Position numbers and translations under genes: made by a program. Shown here piece by piece: positions 44,581 to 56,548 of a DNA stretch of 64,000 bases. The stretch's first letter is position 1; each line of letters starts with the position of its first letter. The notes under the pieces are model-generated. The model did not search any database. It was not told the DNA's origin and saw nothing but the letters and a program-made list of their open reading frames with translations. The DNA comes from Flammula alnicola (Eukaryota > Basidiomycota > Agaricomycetes > Agaricales > Strophariaceae), in the NCBI GenBank assembly GCA_015499995.1, contig JADNRV010000029.1:62001-126000 (forward strand), given 5' to 3'.

Positions 44581-45890
44581 ATGGATGAATCTTTTCCTGG
44601 ACGAAAGGAAAACTAAGAGATATATTGACGCGCGCCTTGTCGATGTAAAAACCGCAACACAAAGCTCCCCATTTCCTTCATGAAGCATTCATCTCTGGAT
44701 CATGAAATACATTAAGCGAATATATATTATGCGTGTTGAAGCCTGCCTCCTCCAGAATTCCGCTCAGAAAACGTGGGTTCCCCACCTCAAACCTTCAACT
44801 GGCTAGCATCCAGAGCATCAGGTTGAGTGTTTCGATGGTTACGAGAGTCTGAAGCCACAGAGAAAGAAGTTAACATGTATTGTTCTTAAAGACGACTACT
44901 CACCGGACAACATTCTGCTTGACCGTTCGAACCTTAACTCAGAGTAGGCGCAATTGCAATACTTACTTATGTGACCATGAGTACTATTTCGCAGTCTTAT
45001 TTTTCTTCTGTCCAAGACTCGAGTGATCAGCTGCATTCAATCTACAGCGAGCTAATACGAAATTAAGTCATAGTCATTACCCAAACTTATAATACTCCAG
45101 GAAAGACCCATCGCATGCAATCTGACCATATATCCTCGACAAAGGAGAGATGCGAATTCTTTTCAATCTGGAAGACCCTAGCAGTGCCGCCTAGATTTCG
45201 CAGTCTCGCGTCGAGCCTTGGCATAAATGACAGAACCTTCTCGTATATGTCGTACTCTCCCCATGTTTCGTGCACATCGAAGGTTAATGCGAGCCTTGTC
45301 TCGGATGCGTCTAGATTAGAACATTCATGAACGATTTGAGGATGCCCAAGCATTTTGGATATCGAAGGTGAAGCCAGATCCTTTCCGAGAATCAGACTCA
45401 AAGCCACCAAAAGTTGGAGCTGAACATCAGGTAAGAGATATAATTGTGTTGGGGATTGGGGTCACGATCGATGGAGACGCTGGAGACGCTGGAGACGCTG
45501 GAGAACAGTTTATTTTGAGCTCGGCGATGAAAGGGTTTGAGACACGAGGAGACAGGCTCGTAGCGGGTCCTGGTTTCCATATTTGTTGCAGATTTAGCTG
45601 AGTGAGTCAATGAAAGCGGTCATGGAGCTCTGTTGGAAAAGGTTGGTTGGGTACAGAAGTCATGAGAGAGCGAGAGCTTGAAATAGAAGAGAAAAGGCAA
45701 GTGGTGAGGGTGGGTGAAAATGAGAAAAGCTCGAGGCGCTATCGAGACGAAAGAAAAGGGGCGCAAAATCTAATCTAATCTTGCCCGCCTCATCTAAAAA
45801 TAGTAATCACATGATGTGCCTGTAACTTGCATTGGCCAGGGCCAGCGTGTTTTACGCAACCGAGTGCGACTTCGACATCAACTTCCAACC
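44581..45890. other. Intergenic with one unplaced minus-strand open frame and a 9-bp minisatellite
   Basis: A minus-strand frame from about 45440 to 45087 reads QLYLLPDVQLQLLVALSLIL, then GHPQIVHECSN, RLALTFDVHETWGEYDIYEK and ends WVFPGVL. It looks protein-like but has no in-frame ATG and no clear upstream exon, so it may be a gene fragment. A 9-bp unit (TGGAGACGC) repeats about 3.5 times at 45472-45503. The right end is 3' flank of the P450. Confidence 0.4.
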
Positions 45891-48006
45891 TCAAGTTCCA
45901 GTGAAGGAAGATGTATGTTCCTCTGCCACCAGTGATGCGAGCTCAGAGGAACGAAGTTTGATGACACATTTAAAGGGAACCGGATATCTGGTTTGTCATC
46001 AGTATTTTTGTCCGTTGGCATATTTTACCAAGAGTACTCACATCTGCATCCCAGACGTATACTCTCCGGATGGCTCAATCTGTATTCCGTTTTCATCAAA
46101 TGCTTTCGTGATATCGAATATTGAGAGCATTGACGCGACCGTGAGCCACATGGACGACCATGCCATGTCCTGTCCAGGACACGACCGTCTTCCAAAGCCA
46201 AAAGCCGGGTCCGGATGTGGGATGTTGGGGTCCAGCTCGTCTCCTCGAAGGAAGCGCTCGGGACGAAAGGCATCGACGTCTTCCCCATACGTGGCTTTGT
46301 CATGTAACATGGCCCTAGGTATTTTGTTTATTGCCACCAAATTTAAGAGGTTCACATACGTTTGCGTGGCTTACCAGGTATTCCCAACAACCACAGAACC
46401 TGCTGGAAGGAGGTAGCCCTTATATATATCGTCAACCACAAGACGATGCGGAAGAGCTGGATAAAGGGATTCTCAGAACTAATTTGAACTAGGCAGGGTT
46501 CGTGTTTACCAAGGGGGGCAACAGGCCTCCATCGAAGGACTTCCTTTAGGATCGCGTCAACATAAGGTATTGATCTGTCGTCCGAAAAGCTAGGCAAACG
46601 TGAACTTCCGGTGGCTCGATTGACCTCTGCTTGACCTCGCTTCTGAATATCGGGATACAGCACCATGGCCAAGATGAACGTCGAGAGCGCCGATACCGTC
46701 TGTTGTCAGAGTACGTCATAAGGTTCATCCACTATATTACTTACTATGGCCTTCACTCACTGTATCGGCCCCAGCTGAACCGAAAGTCAGCACGAAGAAA
46801 TATATTTTGAAGGAGTAGATATCGTCACCTTCGTACATGGCCCCGAGAGCATCTCTAAGAATCGCCCTCGAGTCGACGTCGTTGTTGTCCATGGCATCCA
46901 ACGACGAGGAGGCGATTGATGGAAGGCTGTCCCGTTAGCCTTGATGTGCAAAAATTATTCAAATATCATGCTCGAGAAGATCGCGATGGCTCACCATCGA
47001 ATTCTGTGCAAATTCAAACGGTTTGCCGACCATTTCGGCAGAGATTTGTTTCCACTTCCTCGCCTCTCTCTTGAAGTTCATCCCAGGAAGCCATGATGGA
47101 AAATACTTGAGCCCAGGAAGGAATCAACTGCATAGCTGCCCCAGGTCGCAGCTTTGGTAATGGCCACAAGCCCCGCTTCAGATAACTGGATGTGAGGATC
47201 GTGTTCTGGAAGGATTTGGATCCCATAGGCAATCGACAGAATAATTTCTCCTGCCATGCTGTACGGTGCGTCCATATATACTTTTGATCAGTTTTGACCC
47301 AATGCATAATCGAGCTGACGGGACTTGCTGTCTTAGGTGATTTACAAACTCGTCAGGGTTTCCGCTGATGATCCTCTGCAGAAAGCCTTTCACTGCTTTC
47401 GACTCCAGATCTCGGTGCTGAAGGGATCTTGGCGGCTGTAGCTCGCGTACGAAGAGCTTTCGACGCTCCTTCCATTCCTTACCGTACTCTTGGAAGTTAA
47501 AATCCCATCCAAATCCGCTCCTGTATCGAATGTGAGTACAACTCCCTGCCCCCGATCTCACTGCACAGCTCACAACTCATTTAACATAACATAGCGAGGT
47601 CTACGGCTCAGGTTAGCTCTCGAACTGCTCCTGGGTCCCGTAACCTCACCTATCGGAGTATATCGAGGATCGCTTTTCAAGAAGGTCATGCGCAGCTTGC
47701 CTTGAATTAAGAATGACCATAGGAGCTCCGGCCATGTTCACGTAAATCACGTCGGAGCCTATTTGTCGATAAACTGAACTAAGCTTTGTGCTTTGCAGAA
47801 AGCACATACCTAATCGAAGGCTCCAATCCCAATAAGCTTTCCATTCTTCTTTCCTTGGGATATCAAACACATTCCTAAAACGGTAGCCCAGGTGGACCAG
47901 GAGGGAGCGGCAAATGCTTGGAGACTCGGCGCCAAACAACATAGGTAAGTATTATAGCCAGAAGTGTCGCTGTTGCTGATAAACCTGCAGATGATAGATA
48001 TTCCAT
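45891..48006 (-). CDS. Cytochrome P450 monooxygenase
   Basis: ER-anchored heme-thiolate monooxygenase. The N-terminus MEYLSSAGLSATATLLAIIL spans the membrane and is followed by the PLPPGPPGLP hinge. Then come NVFDIPRKEEWKAYWDW, GSDVIYVNMAGAPMVILNS, SGFGWDFNFQEYGKEW, MAGEIILSIAYGI, the I-helix region AGADTTVSALSTFILAM, the ExxR motif in ILKEVLRWRPVAPL, DDIYKGYLLPAGSVVVGNTW, YGEDVDAFRPERFL and the heme loop FGFGRRSCPGQ. It ends YPVPFKCVIKLRS...FTGT with TGA at 45891. One intron (47328-47259) is GC-AG. Frame restoration needs extra bases near 47874-47880 (two), 47115 and 46921, all at short homopolymers. Divergent with the dehydrogenase at 48304. Resembles fungal secondary-metabolism P450s; substrate unknown. 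Confidence 0.9.
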
Positions 48007-48303
48007 GGGCAAAAGCCGGGCAGGTGGTGGTGGACGATGAATGTACCGTTAATGATAACAATGCGGTCTTTATATTTATACGGAGAACCTTCGCACGAAG
48101 GGGGCCGAAAAAGCCTGATCTCTTGTCACAAGACATCGTATGAGAGGGATGGATCATACGTAGATCATGGCTTGCCCCAAAATTGTCCATTCTGTTGGTT
48201 GTCGGTCCGGCGCTGAGTCAACGCTTATCGCTCCTCGCTTGGAGATTACACGGTTACTTCATGAGCTGGGGGTCGTCTCTTGATAGAGCCTCAACGGTTG
48301 ACA
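48007..48303. promoter_or_regulatory. Bidirectional promoter, P450 / short-chain dehydrogenase
   Basis: 297 bp between the two divergent ATGs. On the minus strand a TATAAATA box lies at 48080-48073, about 70 nt before the P450 start. The shared short promoter implies co-regulation. Confidence 0.6.
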
Positions 48304-49418
48304 ATGGCTCAAATTGCAATCAACCAAGCCCCGTTCTCTCTGGACCTGAAGGTAGCTTAATCACAGTATGTTTTCTATACTAGTTGTATCATGTTATATG
48401 TCTTTATTAACTCTTCTGACATACAGGGCGCGCCAGTATGTCATGCGCATTGTTTCTATAAAATCATTCTATGCACTTATCCATTTCTCTCCGATGTCCC
48501 CAGGTGGTATAGGTCTAGCAACAGCCAAAAGGTTTCTCCAGTCGAATATCGAAGGCCTTCTTCTGATCGACCTCTCGCGCGAATCACTCGAGAAAGCGTT
48601 TTCGAGCTTCACGCCAGACGAACAACGGCGTTGTGAAATGTTCGTCGCCGACGTCAGTTCTGAAGCCGAAACAACATATGCGGAGAAAGCGCTCGAACGT
48701 TGGGGCAGGCTCGACATTGCAGTGCTTAATGCCGGAATTTGTCTACCTAGGGCTAGCATTCTGGATACCGAGGTCGACACTTGGGATAAAATAATGAACG
48801 TGAACGGTCGTGGAGGCATGTACCCTCCCTTTGTCTTTACTCATTTCAAGTCGAATTTAAGTTGACATCATCTTCCTATTTGCTAGTCTTCCTCGGTCTC
48901 AAAAACTGTGCGAAGGCAATGTTGAAGAAGTCTTCTGGTTCTATAGTCATTATATCGTCTCAGCTTGGCCTCCAAGGTAAGTACAGTTACTATTTTTCAT
49001 CCTCGATATATTTATCTCATTATTCTTAATGCCAAATTTATGATCCAGGATCACCTGGCTTGTCTGCATACGGCGCCTCAAAATGGGCCGTACGAGGGCT
49101 TGCCTGACAGCCGCAGAGGAGCTCACGCCCTTGGGCATCCGCGTGAACAGCATATGTCCTGGACCCATCCTCACGCCATTGATAGACGCCCTGGGGAAGG
49201 ACACCTGGCCCAAGATGGCGGAAGCGACCCTGATGAATAGGTTAGGCAAACCCGATGAAATTGCGAATGCGGTATTGTATCTTGCATCTGATGCTGCGTC
49301 GTAAGTACTACTCCACTTTCGTTGCTCATAAAGACGTAATTCAAGAAATTTTGCACGACGTAGGTTTTGTTCTGGAACGACTCTGAAGGTTGATGGTGGA
49401 TATACAAAATCTGGCTGA
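48304..49418 (+). CDS. Short-chain dehydrogenase/reductase (classical SDR)
   Basis: NAD(P)-dependent oxidoreductase with a Rossmann fold. The start MAQIAINQAPFSLDLK leads to the dinucleotide loop GGIGLATAKRFL, then LLLIDLSRESLEK, VLNAGICLPRA (NAG motif), IVIISSQLGLQGS with the catalytic Ser, SAYGASKWAVRG with YxxxK, GIRVNSICPGPILTPLIDA and the C-terminal DEIANAVLYLASDAAS...TLKVDGGYTKSG, stop TGA 49416-49418. The intron before VFLGLKNCAK (48816-48886) begins GCATGT, a GC-AG intron. The frame needs one extra base at 48351, 48366 and 49103, each in a short G or C run; otherwise all catalytic features are intact. Divergent partner of the P450, so a joint oxidation pathway is plausible. Confidence 0.9.
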
Positions 49419-49719
49419 ACGGTGTCGTGTCTGCAAATTTTCTATAGAACATTGATAAAAGGCTCCCAAGCTTAACGTTGACTCAACTTGCAATAGAACT
49501 CGATGTTTTAACTTTTCTACCAATGAGATGGAACGGCACGTGAGGTCAATGCGTGATCGGTTTGTACACTGACTATAAAATCTTCGACGTATTGACCTGG
49601 TTGGATCTATTCCGCTTACTTTGTCTTCATCCCGCCCTTGCTTTTTGAGTATCTGGGACGCAGGCCTCCTCGATATTTCTCTTACCATTCCACTCTTTCA
49701 TCCTTGTTCCTTCCTTGTA
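49419..49719 (+). promoter_or_regulatory. Promoter region of secreted gene at 49720
   Basis: A TATAAAA box at 49574-49580 lies about 140-146 nt upstream of the ATG, followed by a pyrimidine-rich stretch. No other feature seen. Confidence 0.5.
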
Positions 49720-50542
49720 ATGCAGCGTCTATTATTCGGGCCTCTTACCCTTGTCAGCGTTGTCGTCCTCCTGCCGGCCACACTGGTTTCTGCATGCGAA
49801 GGGAACTGTATCGCGGTATCACGAACGCTCTGCTGGGCAACTACTCTCTTCCTGTCGAACTCGCCATGACAAACATGGTGAGTATATCTAAACTTCTCTT
49901 GCTTACCTTTCTGAGGTCTCCTGTTAGGCGAGTTCCATCGTCTCACAACTCATCCCAAACAAGAATGACCCTGCTTCTCCTGTGGCCTACCTCAACCCAT
50001 TCCTTTCAGAATATAATAAGCGCGCTTACGACTCTATGGAAAACGCTGTTTTCAAGTCCTGCTTCCATGGGAAATGTCAAGATCCTGTTACTGGAATCGA
50101 CCCGGCGGGATGCCCGAATCCGGATTGCCCAGTCATCTGTGGAACGCCGGGCTCGATAGTCCATTTCTACCCTAAATTCCGTTATATCGCCTTCAACGAC
50201 ACTGTAAACCTCATGAACGACGTTATGGACCCAAGTTCGTCCGCTTACCAGCAAGTCGAGGAAGCTGTCGTCGCCGCTGCCTCCTCCAAGACAAGAAGGA
50301 GATCCCTTAGGTTTATGCGCTCTGACGTTTCTGGAAAGTCTTGGCGACGCCCTGGCCAAGACCTGGATATGGCGGCGGAGAGGCGGGCGGTCAACATCAA
50401 ATCTGAACTACGGACTCAGCTACGTCAATTTCGTTCGCTATTGAACGTCGTATGTGGAGGCACTGAAACGGGAAAGACCAACGACCTTCCAAACTGTAGC
50501 TGGGAGCACGCCTTTAAACAATTTATTCTTACTTTCCCTTAA
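49720..50542 (+). CDS. Secreted cysteine-containing protein, unknown function
   Basis: MQRLLFGPLTLVSVVVLLPA followed by TLVSACEGNC is a signal peptide plus an early cysteine pair. The next block reads ITNALLGNYSLPVELAMTNM. To reach it the frame needs one extra base within GCGGT at about 49813-49816. An intron with a GTGAGT donor leads to ASSIVSQLIPNKNDPASPV, SEYNKRAYDSMENAVFKSC, FHGKCQDPVTGIDPAGCPNP, DCPVICGTPGSIVHFYPKFR and a long C-terminal half ending CGGTETGKTNDLPNCSWEHA...LTFP, stop 50542. Mature length is about 240 residues with at least eight cysteines. I do not recognise a catalytic domain; it is likely one of the lineage-specific secreted families of mushroom fungi. Confidence 0.75.
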
Positions 50543-53500
50543 GCGACATCCTACTCTCTATAATCATTGTACAGTTACTACACACATGCTATCTAATGTC
50601 GATAAAATGTCCTAAATTCCAGGAAAATCCGTCATTCAATGTAATTCGCGAGTCTGAGAGCACCTAGGGAAACCTAAGGACGATCATTGGGCTCCGAGTA
50701 ATTAGGCGCCCGCGGTGGAGAAGCACTAGCTCATCTCGTTTATAAACGAGATTCGAATAAGCGATCAAAATATGATCCTGGCCTTTCCCGCTGTGCACTG
50801 GTGTTCCTAGGAAGATTTAAGTATCACTTGTTTCCACTCCCCCCTGCTGGGAGCCACCGATTTGGCAGGATGCAAAATCATGCAAAATGCAGATGCAATG
50901 GTTTTCTCCATTTAGCGAAATGTAAGAACCGGTGGGATAGAAATATTCCAAGTCTGTTGGGACGTAATATGCGCGGCGAATGACTTGCAGTGAGTTGCCA
51001 CGAGTGATTATTTAAGAGCTCATTATCCGGATTGATGAAATAAGTAATAGGCGTATTCGTTGCTGATTTTGGGAGAATCAACCACTGTGGGTTGTCCCCA
51101 AACAAATTGAGGAGTTGGGTGATCAGATTCCACAAGACCAGAAGCACGCGCGCGGCTGTGGCACACAAAGACATATGCCGCCTTGAACATTCACCGCAGA
51201 AGAGCAAAGCAACGCATACTTCAATCGCCAACAAAGGTTCAGGAACGAGCGGAGCATCTGTATCCCTGCCCGCATACCGGAGTATTGCCGTAGTGTAACT
51301 GTCCACAACCAGTGAGGATAGAAGGGAGAGGATACAGTAGATAGAAAGATAGAGAGAGATAAACAAAGAGCAAAGGTCGACAGGTTTGAGCTCCGTCGGA
51401 TCCTTTCTTTCGCTGACCCAGCTTGAGAACAAGAATGGACGTTATGGAGCGTCTTATAAGTATCCGAGCGAGCCCGTTGTTTAACTCTCCCTTCTCCCTT
51501 CTCTGCCTGCATATACCGCGTGGAACCGACGCGTCGTGTCACGTCCACAGCAGTGTGTACTTATGTGTAACGGATTCAGAAATATGATGCCACAGCATGA
51601 AGTCGAGCTGTGGTTCGCTCAAATGCTGCAGACACTGACAGACTTACCTCGAGCGCGCTTGGTAGGTGGGAAATAGTGGTATCGTCGCGTCTACGGTCCA
51701 GTTCAACAAACGAACACGAAAACGGCGCGATTGTAGTGGTGGTGGAGGTGGTGGAGGCGGTAACGACACCCGTGCCGCAGTACCCCACGAGCATGAGCAA
51801 TCGGAGCGCGTACCTAGGCTTCTGCTTCTCGTTCTGGCACCTTAGAACCTCGCGACCTGGAGATCCCCCAACACGCCCTTCGAGACGCGAAAGACCCGAT
51901 GGTGGGGTGGCACTCACCATCCCATGGCCAGCAATTCGTATTTTTTTGATGCAAACGAGCGACAGCGCGTTGGGTTCGAATTCGAAAGTTGAAAATCCGT
52001 TATGCACTCACTCATCCATTTATCGACGACATTTATGTAAGTGTGACTGACCTCAGGCTGTCGATGTCGTCGATGTGCCACAGTCAACGACGCGCCGTGC
52101 GTCCACCCGAGCCTGGTGCAGCCCCTAGCCCCTCGGGTTTGGGTAGACGCAGGGCGCGGAGGTAAGTAAGATGAGAGCTCGGTCGGAATGAGCAAAGCAA
52201 ACTTGAGGGCCGGGGCAAAAAGTCGAGAATCCACAAAACGAAAATCCCAAACGCGTCGTGCACGTGCCGTCCGGCTCCGGCATCTAAAAACGGGAGTTAC
52301 CGAGCCGGTGCGCGGACAATGTACTCACAATGAGTGCGTGCGTGCGTAGTGCGCTTGGAACTCACTCACGCGCGCCTCGAGGCGAGTACCAATTTAAAAT
52401 TTAAAATTTACCGCTTTAGACATATGAGCCTTGAAGATACTCCTTTTGGGAATTATTCAGGGTTGGGGCGTTGGGCGTTTGACGGGAGTGATCACTTGAC
52501 ATACGCGAATCGCGATATCTGTGCAGTTTTGACTGTTGTCCCCACGCGATGGCGCCATGCGGCAGGCATGCGTTCTGGGGGTGGGTGCTGGATGTATGTA
52601 GCTAAGTTACAATGATATTTGATATTTGGTGCATTTGCAATTAGCCATGGTGTCGACAGCGGACAGTCGCTATTCATGATCAGTCGCGATCGAGGTGTGA
52701 TTAAATGCAGTCGCAGTGGCGGTTAAAACGATGCTTAATGTCTGCGTATGCATGCGCAAGTGTGAGTATGGGGAGGTATTAATATAAACTGTGTGTACAC
52801 GCATAGCGTACGTATGCTGGCGATCGTGAATTCGAAGGGAATAGAGTAGGTCTCGACTCTCGACACTGGAGAGAGACTAGGCCTGCGCAACCCACACGCA
52901 GCCGCGAAGCTATATAATTAGGGTAGTACGCTCGCAACTATACTTACAAGGGAACGCGGGAAGAGATAAGTAGGAAGCACGCCGAGGAAGAGATAAGTAA
53001 GAAGAAGGGGAAGGGTAACTTTCGAGTGTTGAAGTAGGCACGCAGCGAGAAAAAGGGATCTGAGGCTATGTATAGGCCGCGCTTCGAATTTTCGTGATGG
53101 GGTGGCGAGGTCTAGCCTAGATGGACAAGATAAAGAGGACGAACGGACGCAGAGTCGGAGCTCCATTGCCATTGGGAGCGGATGGAAGGCTATGTGTGTA
53201 TTATATTGGGCGGTGGCGTACTTACCTGCGTTTATGTACATAGGAAGCGACGGAATATATTTGACCGGTCGCCGAGTCCGACGAGAGTTGTGGGATTTTA
53301 TGATGGATGGATCGGCGTTGTTGGATCCAGAGGCTTTATCTTTAGCGCAGGGTTACTTTGCTTACTTGTGCGTATGTCATTTTGACAGGAACGGAAGATA
53401 GTGCTATTGGGCGATGGAGCTTTATTCAAGTCAGACGACTACGGAGGGACGCAAACATAACTTGAAGGGCGGCGCAGAAAGTCCGAAGCATTGACTTGGA

Positions 53501-54078
53501 AGAAGAGGACCTGGATGGAGAGAGAGGCTTCGGAGAGGTATGATCGTCCCATGGGTGTGGGACCGAGTGAAGATAGGCTTTTCAGTTACGGAAGGCTCGA
53601 GGCCTTGATGATCATGTGTCCGCTGGGCTGTACAGACAGTTGCTGGATTAGAGGAGGAGTAAACATTTGTTACGGTTGACGGTTATTGTACGAAGCAGGG
53701 CAGGCATTGAATGGAGAGCTCCAAAGATGGAGCGGAGGGAATAGAATTGGAGATGATGGAATGTGATAGAAGGATGGAAGTAAGTACCGGCGGATTGCCG
53801 AGCCATTGTTAGTGAGAGAGTGCTATTGTAAGTCGCGGTGAGACAGTTGCGATGCTGTGAACAGCTTTCGGTCATGGCCAAGAGAGCCGGAAAAGGCAAG
53901 CGGGAAAATGAAACGCCACTGGAGCCAAGCAGACGACAACAAGTTGGAGCTTAGGACGAGCGGCTTTGTAATTCTCACGCCCTATATCTCCTCGTTTTAC
54001 TCCTCCGCAATTTCTCTGCCTGCCCCTTATCCGTTCCTCCGCTCCTGCCCCTCCTCACTACCATTCTCCTCACCTACA
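50543..54078. other. Long intergenic region, no supported gene
   Basis: 3.5 kb. The largest ORF (minus strand, 50878-51432, 184 codons, with a hydrophobic start) has no recognisable domain. CpG-rich DNA at about 51700-52380 and a direct repeat ATTTAAA at 52392-52410 were noted. The right end is probably a long promoter for the gene at 54079; a PuPy-asymmetric stretch precedes it at about 53990-54075. Confidence 0.45.
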
Positions 54079-55461
54079 ATGTCCGGCATACTCCTACAGA
54101 AACCAACCTCGCTTACCTTCTCATCGACCCCTTACGCACATCGGAGGCACCCCTCGGCACCCGTCGTCGTGCAGCCAACACACACTCCGGGCATCTTTTC
54201 CGTAAAACCCCACAAACCTTCGCCAAACCGCCAGCTGCCTTCTAACCAGCGCCAGAATGGCAAGTCTACTCCGAAGCCATCGAAAACACACCCGGTGGTC
54301 CGTGCACAAGGCTTGACTCCGGCGCCTGAGATACACGACAAGAAGCAAGTGGCCCTCCCCTCGACTCCTTCTCCCCAATCCCGAGGGAGGTCCCAGGGAA
54401 AGAACGCAAAGGAAAAGGTGCAAACTTATAGGTACAGCCCCCTTTTTTTCCATCCTCGGTGGTGAGTCATTCGCTGACGAGCAAGTGGCGACAGGAGTGC
54501 TTCCCAATCTTCTATTCGTGGAAAGCACGGACGCCAACCCTCTCCTCCCATCACAACCCTCCAAGTACAGTCACAATTACAGAAGACCCCCTCGCAGGCA
54601 GAGGTTACCGTAATTCCTCCCGTAAAGTCAACCAACCTTTTTGACCCGTTCCTCGACAACTCGTCTTCTTCCATTAATTCTTCCCCCCCTCCATCGCCAA
54701 CTCTTGCCAAACCATCGGGCAAACTCGCACGTCGCAGACAACACCAGCCGCCCGAGACTTCGCACACACCATCTCCGACACACTCCAAGGCTATCCCTGT
54801 TCCGAACGCTCAGCGCGTGCACCTTCCCCACCTCTCTCGTTCGGACCCCTTCCCCTCCCATATGAACAAGCACCCTCGTCCAGTACCGAAGCGGTCGTCG
54901 ACCGAGCACGACTTTCCGATCTGCGACGATATGACCGAAGTGGCTGACCAACCGCCTTACTCGCCTCCCTCGACCCCGTCTCGTCCCACCAGCAACAACA
55001 GCAGCGGTCCGCGTACTGCCCCCATCTCCGCGCGCATGCCTGGGACCTTCTACCAGCTAGACCAACAGCCGCCTTCTCCCACTCGGAAGGGCGGGAAGAG
55101 GCACCACCGAAGGGTCCCGAGCGAGGGCGTGTTCAATATGTCTTCCGATGAGGATGTTTCTTCCGGCCCCGGTGGGAGTGTTCTCAACCTGAACCCGAAC
55201 GTGCGGACCTTGTTTGGTCTGGGCGGCAGCGGCAGCAGGTCGCCCTCTGGTCCCGTGAAGGCGTCGCAGCAGCCGATCTTCGCTACGCCCACCAACTCGT
55301 ACAACATCCCGAGGTCGGTCGTTCCTCGTCCCACTACTACTACGAGAGAGGCGTCGCCGGTTTATGGATCGCTCGACCACGACAAGACCGGGTATTTCGC
55401 GAGTTCGATGTTCCAAAACTCGCCCAGTCCGGAAGAGCTGCCGGACCCGCTCCTCCTGTGA
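54079..55461 (+). CDS. Proline/serine-rich disordered protein with EDC1/PNRC-like C-terminal motif
   Basis: Start MSGILLQKPTSLTFSS. One intron, with a GTACAG donor after TYR and a CGACAG acceptor before SASQSSIRGKHGRQPSPP, joins two exons into about 430 residues. Composition is Pro/Ser/Thr/Arg-rich and predicted disordered, with many SP and TP sites, a KLARRRQ patch and RKGGKRHHRRVPSEGVFNMS. The last 25 residues read GYFASSMFQNSPSPEELPDP then LLL. This matches the pattern [YF]-A-[GS]-x-x-F-x-x-x-P-x-P-x-x-L-P-x-P of the EDC1/PNRC peptides that bind DCP1 and activate DCP2 in mRNA decapping, although the usual downstream aromatic residue is absent. A decapping-enhancer role is an inference from this motif. 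Confidence 0.72.
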
Positions 55462-56489
55462 GGAGGTGCCTTTCGTTTTTTTCTGAGTGTATTACCATTG
55501 TTTGATTTAGAGGTAACGCCCTGTTTTATTTTTATTCTTATTTATTTGGGTTGACTTGGAGTACAGCTCTTGGGAATATTGTTTTTAGAATGTGTCTTTT
55601 TTGCCCCGTTCCTACTGCCCCCCGCCTGATGCGAAATGCCGCGCCCTACCCTATTCCCTGCCTGTCGTGTTCTTGCTGCTCCTGTTTGCCCGCCTCCTAT
55701 CGGTTCTCCTGCCCGTTCTATCCGCTCTACTCGTCCGCTGCTCACTGCCCGTCTCTCATCAAGCACCCCGACCCGAGACCCAAAAACCCCTCACGCACGC
55801 ACGCACCTATACCACTCCCCCATTGATTCCCACCCGCCATCTACCTAAAAACATCAAGTGTATCAACATAATCCCCGACTATATCGTTATTCTAATCGTG
55901 TATTACACTTTTTTCCGTATTCATCCTCAAATTTCGTTCGTCGTCTTGTTGGGTTTCTGGGTTTTTGGGGCGTTATCGGACATCGGGTTTTTCGGGTACC
56001 GGTATCGGATCGGGACGGATCGGCGGGCACGGGACTGGACAGGTCACGCCCCCTTCAATTCTACTACGTCATCCAGCTTTTTTTCGATGCGGGCGCCAGC
56101 GGAAGTTATATTTTTCCCCTTCTGCTGCCCGCGCGGGGGGTCTCGCACACGACGCCATACGCATACGCACGCCAGCTTAACAGCACGCCAGCATACAACC
56201 ACGCATTTTTGACGGTATTCTCCACGGGCTCTTGGTCTCTCGAATGGTATTTCTTCTCTGGGTTTTTTTTGTGTGTATTTTTTTCTCTCAGTTTTCTGTC
56301 TTCCTCGATGAGAGGAGAGGAGAGGAGATGGAGTTGCTGCTTGTGAATATCGGTTTTTGGATACTTTTGGTTTTAGGACACCCGCGCGATTTTTTCTTTT
56401 TGGTGTGGTTGGGCATTGCGTTTTACTCCCTTTTTTTTTGGGGGGTTGCGTGTTGTCTGATGCCACCCGTTTCCTCTCTCTCTCGTCAT

Positions 56490-56548
56490 ACCACCACCCC
56501 ACCACCACCACCAACACCACCCCGCCACCACCACCACCACCACCACCT
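56490..56548. repeat. Imperfect (CCA)n microsatellite
   Basis: About twenty CCA/CAC units with a few interruptions. Confidence 0.9.

Noticed and set aside
45891..49418. P450 and SDR as pseudogenes
   Set aside because: Every break is a one-base gap at a short run while all catalytic motifs and splice sites are intact. Sequence error is the simpler explanation, so they are annotated as genes with suspected indels.
50878..51432. 184-codon minus-strand ORF with hydrophobic start
   Set aside because: No domain, no splice support and no TATA context; it overlaps another long frame in similarly biased DNA.
51576..52007. 143-codon minus-strand ORF with Thr repeats
   Set aside because: Low-complexity Thr/Ser runs from a GTGGTGGAG-type repeat and an equally long ORF on the opposite strand suggest a composition artefact.
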